Notes: generated from the sequence alone by a model not told the origin. 64,000 nucleotides of DNA from Flavobacterium sp. HBTb2-11-1 (GCF_009826975.1 NZ_WUMO01000001.1:620001-684000); one strand, 5' to 3'. Shown: positions 55,274-63,834, counted from the first letter of the stretch. A program made the numbers and translations.

Positions 55274-58108
55274 TTAATGCGCTTCTAGCCAATCTTTTCC
55301 TAATCCAATTTCAACTTCTAAAGGAACCGACATTTTAAAAGCGTTTTCCATTTCGTGTTTAATCATCGGCTGGATTTTTTCGAGTTCAGAATTATGAACA
55401 TCGAACACAAGCTCATCATGTACTTGCAGCAGCATTTTAGATTTCCAATTTTCATCACGAAGTCTTTTATGAATGTTGATCATCGCAATTTTAATCACAT
55501 CGGCAGCACTTCCTTGAATTGGCGCGTTGACAGCATTTCGTTCAGCGGCGCTTCTTACAACAGCATTAGCAGAATTAATATCTTTTAAATAACGGCGGCG
55601 CCCTAAAATAGTTTGCACATAGCCTTTTTCTCTTGCAAAATCTACTTGATCTGAAATATAAGATTTAAGACGCGGATAAGTTTTGTAATAAGCATCGATC
55701 AAAGCAGCGCTTTCGCTTCTTGAAAGAGAAGTCTGATTGCTTAATCCAAAAGCAGAAACGCCATAGATAATTCCGAAGTTTACTGTTTTGGCATTGCTTC
55801 TTTGCTCACGCGAAACATCTTCTAAGGCAACATTAAAAACCTTTGCTGCAGTAGCTCTGTGAATGTCTTCTCCGTCTTGAAAAGCTTTAATCATATTTTC
55901 TTCGCCACTTAGAGCTGCAATGATTCGCAATTCAATTTGCGAGTAATCGGCAGAGATTAAAGTATAGTTTTCATCGCGTGCCACAAAAGCTTTACGGATC
56001 TGGCGTCCTCTTTCGGTACGAATTGGAATATTCTGTAAGTTTGGATTGTTAGAGCTCAATCGGCCAGTTGCCGCAACTGCCTGCATATAATCGGTATGAA
56101 CGCGTAAGGTCTTTTTGTCAACCTGTTCTGGCAAAGCTAATATATAGGTGCTTTGCAGTTTTACCATTTGGCGCCAATCTAAAATATCTTTTACAATTGG
56201 GTTGTCATTTGCCAAATAAGTCAAAACTTCCTCGCCAGTTGCATATTGTCCCGTTTTGGTTTTCTTTTGCTTAGCTCCGCCAATTTTAAGTTTATCAAAT
56301 AAAATATCGCCTAATTGTTTTGGTGAAGCTAGGTTGAATTTCTCGCCAGCCGTTTCGTATATTTTTTGCTCCAAAGATTTGATTTCGACATCCATTTCTT
56401 TAGACATTTCTTTTAGAAAATCAACATCTAAACGGATGCCTTCCATTTCCATATCAGCCAAAACACTGACTAACGGAATTTCGATTTCATCAAATAACTT
56501 TTTAGTTTCGGTTTTGTCTAATTGGGTTGTGAAGATTTCTTTTAATTGTAACGTAATATCGGCATCTTCGGCAGCATACTCTTTAATGTCTTCCAAAGGA
56601 ACATCGCGCATATTAAGCTGATTTTTCCCTTTTTTACCAATCAGAGTTTCAATAGATTTTGGAGAATATTTTAAATAAGTTTCTGCTAAAATATCCATAT
56701 TATGACGCATATCTGGATTAATCAGATAATGCGCAATCATAGTATCAAAAAGCTTTCCTTTTACAGTAACACCATAATTAGAAAGGATTTTTAAATCGTA
56801 TTTTAAATTCTGTCCGATTTTCTCAATGTTTTCATTTTCAAAAAACGGAACAAATTTTTCAAGTAAAGCTTTTGCTTCTTCCTGATTTTCTGGAAACGGA
56901 ACATAAAATGCTTTTCCTTTTTCATAAGAGAAAGACATTCCAACAAGTTCTGCATGCAAAGCATCGATTCCTGTAGTTTCTGTATCAAAACAAACTGAAG
57001 TCTGTTTTTGTAAATTCTGTAAAAGCATTTTAATACCTAAATCGCCTTGAATGGTTTGGTAAAAATGCTCTGTATTTTCTAAAGTGTTATAGAAAGAAGT
57101 TCTTGGAGTATCTGTATCTTCGTCCTCTGTACCTCCAAAAAGATCAAATTGGTCTTCATTTTTAGTAGCAACTTTTTTAGCTGGTTTTGCATCTGGATTT
57201 ACAGCAGCTGTCTGACCGCCATCTGTTCTAAATAAATTATCAAACTGCTCAGCCATTCTTCTGAATTCTAATTCCTGAAAAATAGCATCTGTTTTTTCGA
57301 TATCAGGGCGAGAAAGTTCGTAATCTTCTTCATTAAAAGTAACATCACAATCAGTAATAATGGCTGCCAGCTTTTTAGAAAGAATTCCTTTTTCTTTATT
57401 GGCTTCAATGTTTTCTTTCATTTTGCCTTTTAGCTTGTCTGTATTAGCCAAAAGATTCTCCATTGTTCCAAATTCTTTCAGGAATTTTTTGGCAGTTACT
57501 TCACCAACACCAGGAAGCCCAGGGATATTATCGACAGCATCACCCATCATTCCAAGAAAATCAATTACTTGCTCAGGTCTTTCAACTTCAAATTTTGCCA
57601 AAACCTCAGGAACTCCCCAAATTTCAATTCCGTTACCCATTCGGGCAGGTTTATACATAAAGATATTTTCAGAAACCAATTGCGCAAAATCTTTATCGGG
57701 CGTTACCATAAATACCTGATAGTTTTGTTTTTCGGCTTGTTTGGCAATTGTTCCAATCAAATCATCGGCTTCGCAACCTTCAAGCTCAATAATCGGAATA
57801 TGCATGGCTCTTAATAATTCTTGAATATACGGAACAGCAATCTTAATTGCCTCTGGAGTTTCGTCTCGGTTTGCTTTGTATTCTACAAACATTTCGGTTC
57901 TCACATGGCTTCCCCCTTTATCGAAAGCAACGGCCAAATGATCTGGTTTTTCTCTTTTAATAACATCCAAAAGCGAGTTCATAAAACCCATAATTGCAGA
58001 TGTATCCATTCCTTTTGAGTTGATTCTCGGGTTTTTTATAAATGCATAATAACCACGAAAAATTAGTGCATAAGCATCTAGAAGAAAAAGGCGTTTTTGA
58101 GTTGACAT
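55274..58108 (-). CDS. polA: DNA polymerase I
   Basis: 944 residues. Three domains are present: an N-terminal 5'-3' exonuclease (about 1-290; 'LFLLDAYALIFRGYYAF', 'GCEADDLIGTIA', 'TPDKDFAQLV'); a 3'-5' exonuclease (about 345-530) with intact 'CFDTETTGIDAL' DxE, so proofreading should be active; and a polymerase domain (about 560-944) with 'ISADYSQIELRIIAALSGEE', 'KTVNFGIIYGVSAFGL' and 'LLQVHDELVFDV'. Convergent with the LacI gene. The 325-nt region upstream (58109-58433) holds the palindromic element at 58177 and the promoter of the next gene. Confidence 0.98.
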   Translation of the reverse strand: MSTQKRLFLLDAYALIFRGYYAFIKNPRINSKGMDTSAIMGFMNSLLDVIKREKPDHLAVAFDKGGSHVRTEMFVEYKANRDETPEAIKIAVPYIQELLRAMHIPIIELEGCEADDLIGTIAKQAEKQNYQVFMVTPDKDFAQLVSENIFMYKPARMGNGIEIWGVPEVLAKFEVERPEQVIDFLGMMGDAVDNIPGLPGVGEVTAKKFLKEFGTMENLLANTDKLKGKMKENIEANKEKGILSKKLAAIITDCDVTFNEEDYELSRPDIEKTDAIFQELEFRRMAEQFDNLFRTDGGQTAAVNPDAKPAKKVATKNEDQFDLFGGTEDEDTDTPRTSFYNTLENTEHFYQTIQGDLGIKMLLQNLQKQTSVCFDTETTGIDALHAELVGMSFSYEKGKAFYVPFPENQEEAKALLEKFVPFFENENIEKIGQNLKYDLKILSNYGVTVKGKLFDTMIAHYLINPDMRHNMDILAETYLKYSPKSIETLIGKKGKNQLNMRDVPLEDIKEYAAEDADITLQLKEIFTTQLDKTETKKLFDEIEIPLVSVLADMEMEGIRLDVDFLKEMSKEMDVEIKSLEQKIYETAGEKFNLASPKQLGDILFDKLKIGGAKQKKTKTGQYATGEEVLTYLANDNPIVKDILDWRQMVKLQSTYILALPEQVDKKTLRVHTDYMQAVAATGRLSSNNPNLQNIPIRTERGRQIRKAFVARDENYTLISADYSQIELRIIAALSGEENMIKAFQDGEDIHRATAAKVFNVALEDVSREQRSNAKTVNFGIIYGVSAFGLSNQTSLSRSESAALIDAYYKTYPRLKSYISDQVDFAREKGYVQTILGRRRYLKDINSANAVVRSAAERNAVNAPIQGSAADVIKIAMINIHKRLRDENWKSKMLLQVHDELVFDVHNSELEKIQPMIKHEMENAFKMSVPLEVEIGLGKDWLEAH

Positions 58109-58176
58109 ATTAAAAATATTAGTCTGTAAAAATAAACAATTGGGTTCTCAAAAATTAGACTAACAAGATTTTTTTT

Positions 58177-58308
58177 CCACCATATAAGTTATATAAGTTC
58201 ATTTTAGTAGAGACGCACCCGTAGAGACGTGCTTGTAGAGACGCACTGCAGTGCGTCTACATATTTGTGAAGAGTTTTTAAATGAACTTATATAACTTAT
58301 ATGGTAGA
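58177..58308. repeat. 132-bp nested palindromic element (CCATATAAGTTATATAAGTTC arms)
   Basis: Terminal inverted repeats of 29 bp (58177-58205 and 58280-58308) match at 28 of 29 positions. Between them lie three gtagagacg words and the perfect hairpin agacgcac-tgca-gtgcgtct (58239-58258). One repeat family is therefore nested in another. A degenerate copy of the outer element is at 24752. It is MITE-like in size but has no coding capacity. Confidence 0.9.
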
Positions 58309-58354
58309 AAAAAGCAAAAGTTAATATCAAGTTAAAAATATTTTATTCAGGGAT

Positions 58355-58373
58355 TTCTTCATTTTCTCTTCAT
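58355..58373 (+). promoter_or_regulatory. direct-repeat operator CTTCAT-N5-CTTCAT, site 1
   Basis: CTTCAT at 58357-58362 and 58368-58373 gives an 11-bp direct-repeat period, the usual geometry for OmpR/PhoB-family dimers. It ends 10 nt before the -7 element TAATTTTG (58384-58391) and replaces the -33 box. An identical arrangement is at 61104-61120. The OmpR-type regulator at 59063 lies between the two sites. Confidence 0.75.
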
Positions 58374-58383
58374 GTTGCGAAGG

Positions 58384-58391
58384 TAATTTTG
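58384..58391 (+). promoter_or_regulatory. promoter -7 element TAATTTTG of the small secreted protein genes
   Basis: Exact TAnnTTTG; 42 nt separate it from the ATG at 58434, exactly as at 61131. Confidence 0.75.
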
Positions 58392-58433
58392 ATCTGTAAA
58401 ATAAAAGGTATTAATTCTTAAATCTTAGAAATC

Positions 58434-58655
58434 ATGAGAAATTTATTAATGGTATTAGTGGCAGTTTTAGGAACAAGTGCAATGGTTCACGCATTTCCTG
58501 CAAAAGATCGTAAAGATGCTCCTGCAAAAGAGGTAAAAGCAACAAAACACCCAAAAAACAAATCTGATAAAAAAGTAAAATCAGGAAAAAGTGAAGCTTC
58601 AAAAACAGAAACAGCAAAAGTAAATAAAGAAACAAAAAAAGAAGCAAAAAAATAA
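58434..58655 (+). CDS. small secreted Lys/Ala-rich protein, paralogue 1
   Basis: 73 residues. Signal peptide 'MRNLLMVLVAVLGTSAMVHA'. The mature part of about 53 residues is very basic, with Lys/Ala/Glu and no hydrophobic core ('KEVKATKHPKNKSDKKVKSG'), so it is probably disordered. The leader ('VAVLGTSAMV') and the 'KEVKATKH' block are shared with the genes at 58696 and 61181. It starts a transcription unit with paralogue 2. Function unknown; a periplasmic stress or charge-buffering role linked to the adjacent two-component system is inferred. Confidence 0.8.
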   Translation: MRNLLMVLVAVLGTSAMVHAFPAKDRKDAPAKEVKATKHPKNKSDKKVKSGKSEASKTETAKVNKETKKEAKK

Positions 58656-58695
58656 TTTAATATATAAAGTTGGTTAATTTAAAAATTTAAAGATC

Positions 58696-58878
58696 ATGAA
58701 AAAATTAGTTTTATTAGCAGTAGCAGTTCTAGGAACAAGTGTAATGGTAAACGCTCAAACAACTCCAGCTCAAGCAGCGCCTACAAAAGAAGTTAAAGCA
58801 ACCAAACATCATCACAAAGGAAACAAAAAAGCAAAAGCTGAAGCGCCAAAAGAAGATGCTGCAACCATGAAAAAATAA
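58696..58878 (+). CDS. small secreted Lys/Ala-rich protein, paralogue 2
   Basis: 60 residues. Signal peptide 'MKKLVLLAVAVLGTSVMVNA'. The mature peptide has a 'KATKHHHKGNKK' block, whose three His could bind metal, and then 'APKEDAATMKK'. It is 40 nt after paralogue 1 without its own promoter motif, so it is co-transcribed, and it is followed by a terminator at 58956. Function unknown. Confidence 0.78.
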   Translation: MKKLVLLAVAVLGTSVMVNAQTTPAQAAPTKEVKATKHHHKGNKKAKAEAPKEDAATMKK

Positions 58879-58955
58879 GAATTGCTCTCGTTTTGTTTTC
58901 GAAGCATTGTAACGAAGGCAAAACAGGAATAATGATTATGAGAATGCGATTGAAG

Positions 58956-58986
58956 AAGCTGATGAAGAAATTTGTCAGCTTTTTTC
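58956..58986 (+). terminator. terminator after the small secreted protein pair
   Basis: Stem aagctga / tcagctt with an 11-12-nt loop and T6. It separates the small genes from the response-regulator gene, which would then need its own promoter; none matching TAnnTTTG is evident. Confidence 0.7.
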
Positions 58987-59062
58987 ATTAGTTAATTTTT
59001 TAATAATGTGCGCTAGACTTTTGATAATTGATTAATTTTAGTTGCGCTAAAAAGCCTTGTTT

Positions 59063-59737
59063 ATGAATGTTTTAATTGTTGAAGATAATAAAGAACTTGC
59101 TGTAGAAGTTTACGATTTTTTATGTAATGCAGGTTATATCTGTAAAATTGCCAATAGTTGTGCAGATGCTTTGGAGGAATTTGGAAGCAATGATTATGAT
59201 GCCATGCTGTTGGATTTGGGTTTGCCTGATGGAGATGGTTTTGAGGTTTTGCAGACTATTCGAAAAACCAAATCAAAAATTGCAGTAATTGTGCTCACTG
59301 CCCGAGGAGAATTGGATGACAGAATTAATGGACTACATCTTGGAGCCGATGATTATTTAACAAAGCCTTTTGCCTTGACAGAATTGGCGGCAAGATTGTT
59401 TGCAGTGATTCGTAGGATTCATGGTTTTACCGTAAACAGTTTAAGTATTCATGGCTTTTTACTGCAGCTTCAAGATTATAAAGTAAGTTTTAATGAAATT
59501 CCGTTAAGTCTTACCAAAAAGGAGTTTGATATTTTTCAGTATTTAGTTCTCAACAAAAACCGTGTAATTACAAGATTGCAATTGACCGAACATATTTGGG
59601 GCGATATTTTAGAAGTCAATTCAGATTCTAATTTTATCGATGTGCATGTTCGAAATCTTCGAAAAAAATTAGACAAACATACTTCAATAGATTGGTTTGA
59701 GACGGTTCGAAATGTTGGTTATCGTATAAACGAATAA
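59063..59737 (+). CDS. OmpR/PhoB family response regulator
   Basis: 224 residues from ATG 59063 ('MNVLIVEDNKELAVEVYDFL'); a TTG two codons upstream is less likely. The receiver domain has phospho-acceptor Asp in 'AMLLDLGLPDGDG', 'VLTARGE' and Lys in 'LTKPFAL'. The C-terminal winged helix (about 128-224) has 'LTKKEFDIFQYLVLNKNRVI' and 'VHVRNLRKKLDKH'. Members of this family bind direct repeats with 11-bp period, as found at both flanks. 10 nt upstream of the kinase gene. Confidence 0.96.
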   Translation: MNVLIVEDNKELAVEVYDFLCNAGYICKIANSCADALEEFGSNDYDAMLLDLGLPDGDGFEVLQTIRKTKSKIAVIVLTARGELDDRINGLHLGADDYLTKPFALTELAARLFAVIRRIHGFTVNSLSIHGFLLQLQDYKVSFNEIPLSLTKKEFDIFQYLVLNKNRVITRLQLTEHIWGDILEVNSDSNFIDVHVRNLRKKLDKHTSIDWFETVRNVGYRINE

Positions 59738-59747
59738 AACTATTCTT

Positions 59748-61076
59748 GTGAAAATAAAACATCAATTAGCCATTTTTAATGCATTGACCAGACTGCTGGT
59801 CATTTTAATTTTATGGCTAATGCTTCCTATTTTGGTAGAAAATGTGGTGTATCACCATATTAATAACACATTGTTGGAGAAAAAGAAAAAATTTATTGAA
59901 CATCTTAATCAAGAAGAAATAAATGATTTTATAGAAAATCCAGATGATTCTACTCAGACTTTTTCAGAGTTTTCTACACTTCATAGTGAATTTTTGGTGC
60001 TGTCTCGAGTGCCGATAAAACCACATCAGAAAAAAACGACTTTTACAAATGAATATCGTAAGATTGAAAATGAGGAGAGCGAATACCGAATTCTGCAACA
60101 TCATTTTACTTATGAAGGCGAAGATTATCAGCTTGAAATTGGTAGCAGTTTGAGCGAGGTTAACGATTTGACTTTTGTAATCAGACTGTTCATTATAATT
60201 GTATTTGTGGTGATTCTATTCATTACTTTTCTGGCAGATACTTTTTATATCGAATACCTTTTAAAACCATTTTATAAAATCATTGATACCAAAATTAGGC
60301 GTGTAAACGAGCCGGAAACATTCGATCATACTCCAATAAAAGCGGCTTCAAGAGATTTCAGAGAATTGGATTTTGTTTTGAATCAAATGATGGACCGAAT
60401 TGCAGAGGTTTTTAAAAAAGAAAAACAGTTTATTTCGAATGTTTCGCACGAACTTTTAACACCGATAGCATTGTTAAAAAATAAACTAGAAAACTTGCTG
60501 CAGAACGAATCTTTAGATGACAATGCGGTTGATAAAATTGCGGGCTCTCTGAAGACACTAGATATGCTCAAAAAGATTATCAATAATTTATTGCTGATTT
60601 CTAGAATAGATAATAATCAGTACGAATTGAATGAAGCCATTAATCTTCGCGAAATTATTTTTGATCTTCAAGAGGATCTTCAGGATCGCATTGACGATAA
60701 AGAAATTCACTTCGAAAATAAAATGGGAAACAGTTTTGTTTTTACTGGAAACAAAACTTTAATTCATATTCTGATTTATAATTTGGTGATCAATGCCATT
60801 AAATATAATAAACCGCAAGGAAAGATTATGGTTGAAGATGGTTTTGCAGATAATCACTATTTTATCTCAGTAAAGGATTCCGGAATTGGAATGGATGAAT
60901 CACAGTTGGAAAAAATATTCAGCCGTTTTACCAGAATAAGTTATGATCAGGAAGGGCAGGGTTTAGGTCTTGCAATTGCTAAGAGTATTGCTTCTTTCCA
61001 TCATATAGAAATTACTGTAGAATCTGAACTAGGAGTAGGAACTTCTTTTAAATTATGGTTTCAAATTCACAATTAA
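59748..61076 (+). CDS. sensor histidine kinase partner
   Basis: 442 residues, GTG start at 59748. TM1 about 8-30, a periplasmic segment about 31-140 with no Cys/His cluster, TM2 about 143-168 ('LFIIIVFVVILFITFLADTF'). HisKA box 'FISNVSHELLTPIALLKNKL', HATPase N box 'NLVINAIKYNKPQG', 'DSGIGMDE' and 'GQGLGLAIAKSI'. The input signal is unknown. It forms a pair with the OmpR-type regulator. Confidence 0.95.
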   Translation: MKIKHQLAIFNALTRLLVILILWLMLPILVENVVYHHINNTLLEKKKKFIEHLNQEEINDFIENPDDSTQTFSEFSTLHSEFLVLSRVPIKPHQKKTTFTNEYRKIENEESEYRILQHHFTYEGEDYQLEIGSSLSEVNDLTFVIRLFIIIVFVVILFITFLADTFYIEYLLKPFYKIIDTKIRRVNEPETFDHTPIKAASRDFRELDFVLNQMMDRIAEVFKKEKQFISNVSHELLTPIALLKNKLENLLQNESLDDNAVDKIAGSLKTLDMLKKIINNLLLISRIDNNQYELNEAINLREIIFDLQEDLQDRIDDKEIHFENKMGNSFVFTGNKTLIHILIYNLVINAIKYNKPQGKIMVEDGFADNHYFISVKDSGIGMDESQLEKIFSRFTRISYDQEGQGLGLAIAKSIASFHHIEITVESELGVGTSFKLWFQIHN

Positions 61077-61103
61077 AAGTTAAACTTTTTTGTAAGGCTT
61101 CTT

Positions 61104-61138
61104 CTTCATTTGGTCTTCATTTTATGGATATACCTTTG
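61104..61138 (+). promoter_or_regulatory. direct-repeat operator CTTCAT-N5-CTTCAT plus -7 element TACCTTTG, site 2
   Basis: CTTCAT at 61104-61109 and 61115-61120 (11-bp period), then 10 nt, then TACCTTTG at 61131-61138, then 42 nt to ATG 61181. Every spacing equals that of site 1 at 58357-58434, although the intervening bases differ. Confidence 0.75.
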
Positions 61139-61180
61139 ACTTATAAATAATGAAAATAACAATCATAAAAATTTAAAGTC

Positions 61181-61360
61181 ATGAAAAAATTAGCAATTTT
61201 AACAGTAGCAGTTTTAGGAACAGTTGCAATGGCAAGCGCACAAACAACTCCAGCACCAGCAAAATCAAAAGAGGTGAAAACTGAAAAAAAAGCAAGCAAA
61301 AAAGCTAAAGGAGAGAAAAAAGCAGAAACTGCAAAAACAGAAACTCCAAAAGCAAAATAA
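61181..61360 (+). CDS. small secreted Lys/Ala-rich protein, paralogue 3
   Basis: 59 residues. Signal peptide 'MKKLAILTVAVLGTVAMASA', then 'QTTPAPAKSKEVKTEKKASK' and 'AETAKTETPKAK'. Leader and composition match the proteins at 58434 and 58696. It has its own promoter with the same operator geometry and a terminator at 61411. It is shorter than many annotation cut-offs but has clear coding features: start context, signal peptide, and paralogues. Function unknown. Confidence 0.82.
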   Translation: MKKLAILTVAVLGTVAMASAQTTPAPAKSKEVKTEKKASKKAKGEKKAETAKTETPKAK

Positions 61361-61410
61361 TATAAGATTTTAAGTCTTAAGATTAAATAGTTTTAAAGGT
61401 TGGTAGGTTA

Positions 61411-61441
61411 AAGCTGGAAGAGCCATCTTCCAGCTTTTTTA
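61411..61441 (+). terminator. terminator after paralogue 3
   Basis: aagctggaag-agccat-cttccagctttttt: perfect 10-bp stem and T-run. Confidence 0.93.
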
Positions 61442-61522
61442 TATTTTACAGCGTTAAATTTTTTATAATAAAAAGAAATAGAATTTTCATTCTTTGTTAC
61501 TTTGTTTAAAACTATATATTAA

Positions 61523-62758
61523 ATGATTTTTCGTTTTATAATTCTATGTGCTCTTTTATTATTTATTGAGTTCTATTCCTATCAGGCTTTTCGAACTTTA
61601 GTCAAAACGCGCTGGGTTCTGATTGGTTATCAAATTACAAGCTTACTGGTTTTAATCTTTATTATTTATTCTTTTTCGCAGGTAGATCGATCTGTAGGCC
61701 AAACTAGGCAATTTATGTTTACCACTGGTTTAATGCTAACGGTTTACGTGCCTAAAATTTTGCTTACGCTAATAATGTTTAGTGAAGATATTTTTAGAAT
61801 AGGAGCCAGTATCGTAAATTATTTTATTTACAATACTCCACGCAAAGAAATGATGCCTGACAGAAGGAAATTTGTTAGCCAACTGGCGTTAGGTTTGGCA
61901 GCGATTCCATTTCTTTCTATTATCTACGGAATTTTTGAAGGCAAATATAATTTCAAAGTAATCAAACAAACTGTGTTTTTTCCAGATCTTCCAGATGCTT
62001 TTGATGGATTTAAAATCACTCAGATTTCAGACGTTCATAGCGGAAGTTTTGATAATCCTGAGAAAATAAATTACGCTATTGATTTAATCAATGAACAAGA
62101 ATCTGACTTGATTTTGTTTACTGGAGATATTGTAAACACGCATGCTAAAGAAATGCATCCATGGTTGGAAACCTTTAGCCGTATTAAAGATTATAAATAT
62201 GGAAAGTTTGCGGTTTTAGGAAATCACGATTATGGCGAGTATGTGACTTGGCCATCTGAAAAAGAAAAAGACGAAAATTTTAAGGCAATTAAAAATTTGT
62301 ATGGCCAAATTGGTTTTAAGCTTATGTTGAATGAGCATACTTATATTCAAAAAGGTGATGATAAAATTGCTCTAATTGGTGTTGAAAACTGGGGAGTGAA
62401 TTTTAAGAAAGCAGGTGATTTAAATAAAGCTTCTGAAAATGTTCACAAAGACGATTTTAAAGTGTTAATGAGCCATGATCCAAGCCATTGGGATGCTGAA
62501 ATTAAAGATCACCCAAAGAATTTCCACCTCACGTTTGCTGGCCACACGCACGGTATGCAGTTCGGAATTGAAATTCCAGGCTATTTTAAATGGAGTTTGG
62601 CACAATACATTTACAAACAATGGGCAGGATTGTACGAAAATGTTGGAAGATACGTTTATGTTAACCGCGGCTTTGGTTTTCATGCTTATCCAGGGCGAGT
62701 TGGAATTATGCCCGAAATAACAGTAATTGAACTAAAAAAAGGCCAGAATGTCGGTTAA
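61523..62758 (+). CDS. membrane-anchored metallophosphoesterase
   Basis: 411 residues. About three N-terminal transmembrane helices (1-110) precede a calcineurin-like domain: 'ITQISDVHSGSFDNPE', 'LILFTGDIVNT', 'AVLGNHDYGEY', 'VLMSHDPSHW' and 'LTFAGHTHGMQFG', the full metal-ligand set. Similar to YaeI-like phosphoesterases, which can act on UDP-diacylglucosamine or other lipids, but substrate is not shown here. Confidence 0.93.
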   Translation: MIFRFIILCALLLFIEFYSYQAFRTLVKTRWVLIGYQITSLLVLIFIIYSFSQVDRSVGQTRQFMFTTGLMLTVYVPKILLTLIMFSEDIFRIGASIVNYFIYNTPRKEMMPDRRKFVSQLALGLAAIPFLSIIYGIFEGKYNFKVIKQTVFFPDLPDAFDGFKITQISDVHSGSFDNPEKINYAIDLINEQESDLILFTGDIVNTHAKEMHPWLETFSRIKDYKYGKFAVLGNHDYGEYVTWPSEKEKDENFKAIKNLYGQIGFKLMLNEHTYIQKGDDKIALIGVENWGVNFKKAGDLNKASENVHKDDFKVLMSHDPSHWDAEIKDHPKNFHLTFAGHTHGMQFGIEIPGYFKWSLAQYIYKQWAGLYENVGRYVYVNRGFGFHAYPGRVGIMPEITVIELKKGQNVG

Positions 62759-62772
62759 TTCGTTAAAAATGC

Positions 62773-62780
62773 TACATTTG
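62773..62780 (+). promoter_or_regulatory. promoter -7 element TACATTTG of the thioredoxin-like gene
   Basis: Exact TAnnTTTG, 50 nt before ATG 62831. Confidence 0.65.
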
Positions 62781-62830
62781 TATAATATTTATTTCTTTTA
62801 GAGATTTAAAAAACTTAATTTTTTGGTTTT

Positions 62831-63133
62831 ATGTCAAAATTTGGAGAACTAATAAATGCCCAAGTTCCAGTGTTAATTGATTTTTACACAGATTGGAATG
62901 AATCTTCAGTTTCTATGCATCCTGTCATTAAGGACGTAGCTGCTGCGCTTGGCGATAAAGCCAAAGTAATCAAAATTGATGTAGATAAAAATCAGGAACT
63001 AGCAGAAGCACTTCGTATTAAAGGGCTTCCAACTTTAATGATTTACAAAGAAGGCCAAATGATCTGGAGACAATCTGGAGAGCTTGATGCCAATACTATA
63101 ATCGGAATTGTTCAGGAACAATTTAACGTCTAA
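62831..63133 (+). CDS. thioredoxin-fold protein lacking the CxxC active site
   Basis: 100 residues, the length of a minimal thioredoxin. 'VLIDFYTDWNESSVSMHPVI' corresponds to the WCGPC region but has no Cys. 'KIDVDKNQELAEALRIKGLP' and 'TLMIYKEGQ' keep the cis-Pro and the fold. There is no Cys anywhere in the protein, so it cannot be a redox enzyme; a chaperone, assembly or scaffold function is inferred. Confidence 0.88.
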   Translation: MSKFGELINAQVPVLIDFYTDWNESSVSMHPVIKDVAAALGDKAKVIKIDVDKNQELAEALRIKGLPTLMIYKEGQMIWRQSGELDANTIIGIVQEQFNV

Positions 63134-63158
63134 ATAACTTCTCTTTTGTTGATGTTAT

Positions 63159-63800
63159 TTAGTGGATAATGTCAAACTTATACCCGTTTTCTTTTAAAAA
63201 ATGCAGTGTTCTAGGTAAAGCAAATCTTAAATTTGGAGAAGCTTTAATGCTGTCATGAAAAACAATTACGCTGCCAGATTTTACATTTTTGGTTACATTT
63301 TCAAGGCATTTTTCTGGAGTAATGCTTTGATCGAAATCAGCGCTTAAAACATCCCACATCACAATTTTATAGCCCAAACTTCTAAGGATTTTAGATTGCG
63401 CTTTTTTAATTTTTCCATAAGGGGGACGGAATAATAAACGGCGAGGAGCTTTTTCTTGCTCATCCAAAATAGCGGCACAATTTTTTACATTTTCGATATA
63501 TTCTTTGGTATGGATTTTCCATCCATTTACATGATTCATCGTATGGTTGCCAATGGAATGCCCATCTGTAATTAGCTTTTCAAATAAAGCCAGATTCGCT
63601 TTAATGTTTTTACCGATGCAGAAAAAAGTAGCTTTTGCATCAAATTTTTTTAATTCAGATAAGACCCAGTCTGTGATTTCTGGAGTAGGGCCATCATCAA
63701 AAGTCAGGTATATTTTCTTTTCGTTGTTAGGGATGTCCCAGCAATATTTAGAAAATACCTTTTTTATAAATGCGTTAGTTTTTACCCAATAAAAGCTCAT
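63159..63800 (-). CDS. polysaccharide deacetylase family protein (NodB homology)
   Basis: 213 residues. NodB motifs: 'IYLTFDDGPTPEITDW' (metal Asp), 'SIGNHTMNHVNGW' (HxxxH), 'RLLFRPPYGKIK' and 'SVIVFHDSIKA'. It de-N-acetylates chitin-like or peptidoglycan glycans. No signal peptide is obvious at the N-terminus ('MSFYWVKTNAFIKKVFSKYC'), which might be a weak membrane anchor. Confidence 0.92.
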   Translation of the reverse strand: MSFYWVKTNAFIKKVFSKYCWDIPNNEKKIYLTFDDGPTPEITDWVLSELKKFDAKATFFCIGKNIKANLALFEKLITDGHSIGNHTMNHVNGWKIHTKEYIENVKNCAAILDEQEKAPRRLLFRPPYGKIKKAQSKILRSLGYKIVMWDVLSADFDQSITPEKCLENVTKNVKSGSVIVFHDSIKASPNLRFALPRTLHFLKENGYKFDIIH

Positions 63801-63834
63801 TTTGAATTAAAATTGTATTAGTATGCATAAAATT

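Noticed and set aside
58177..58308. Rho-independent terminator for polA or att site
   Set aside because: The arms are too long and far apart, and it lies upstream of polA's start, not after a gene end; no integrase is nearby.
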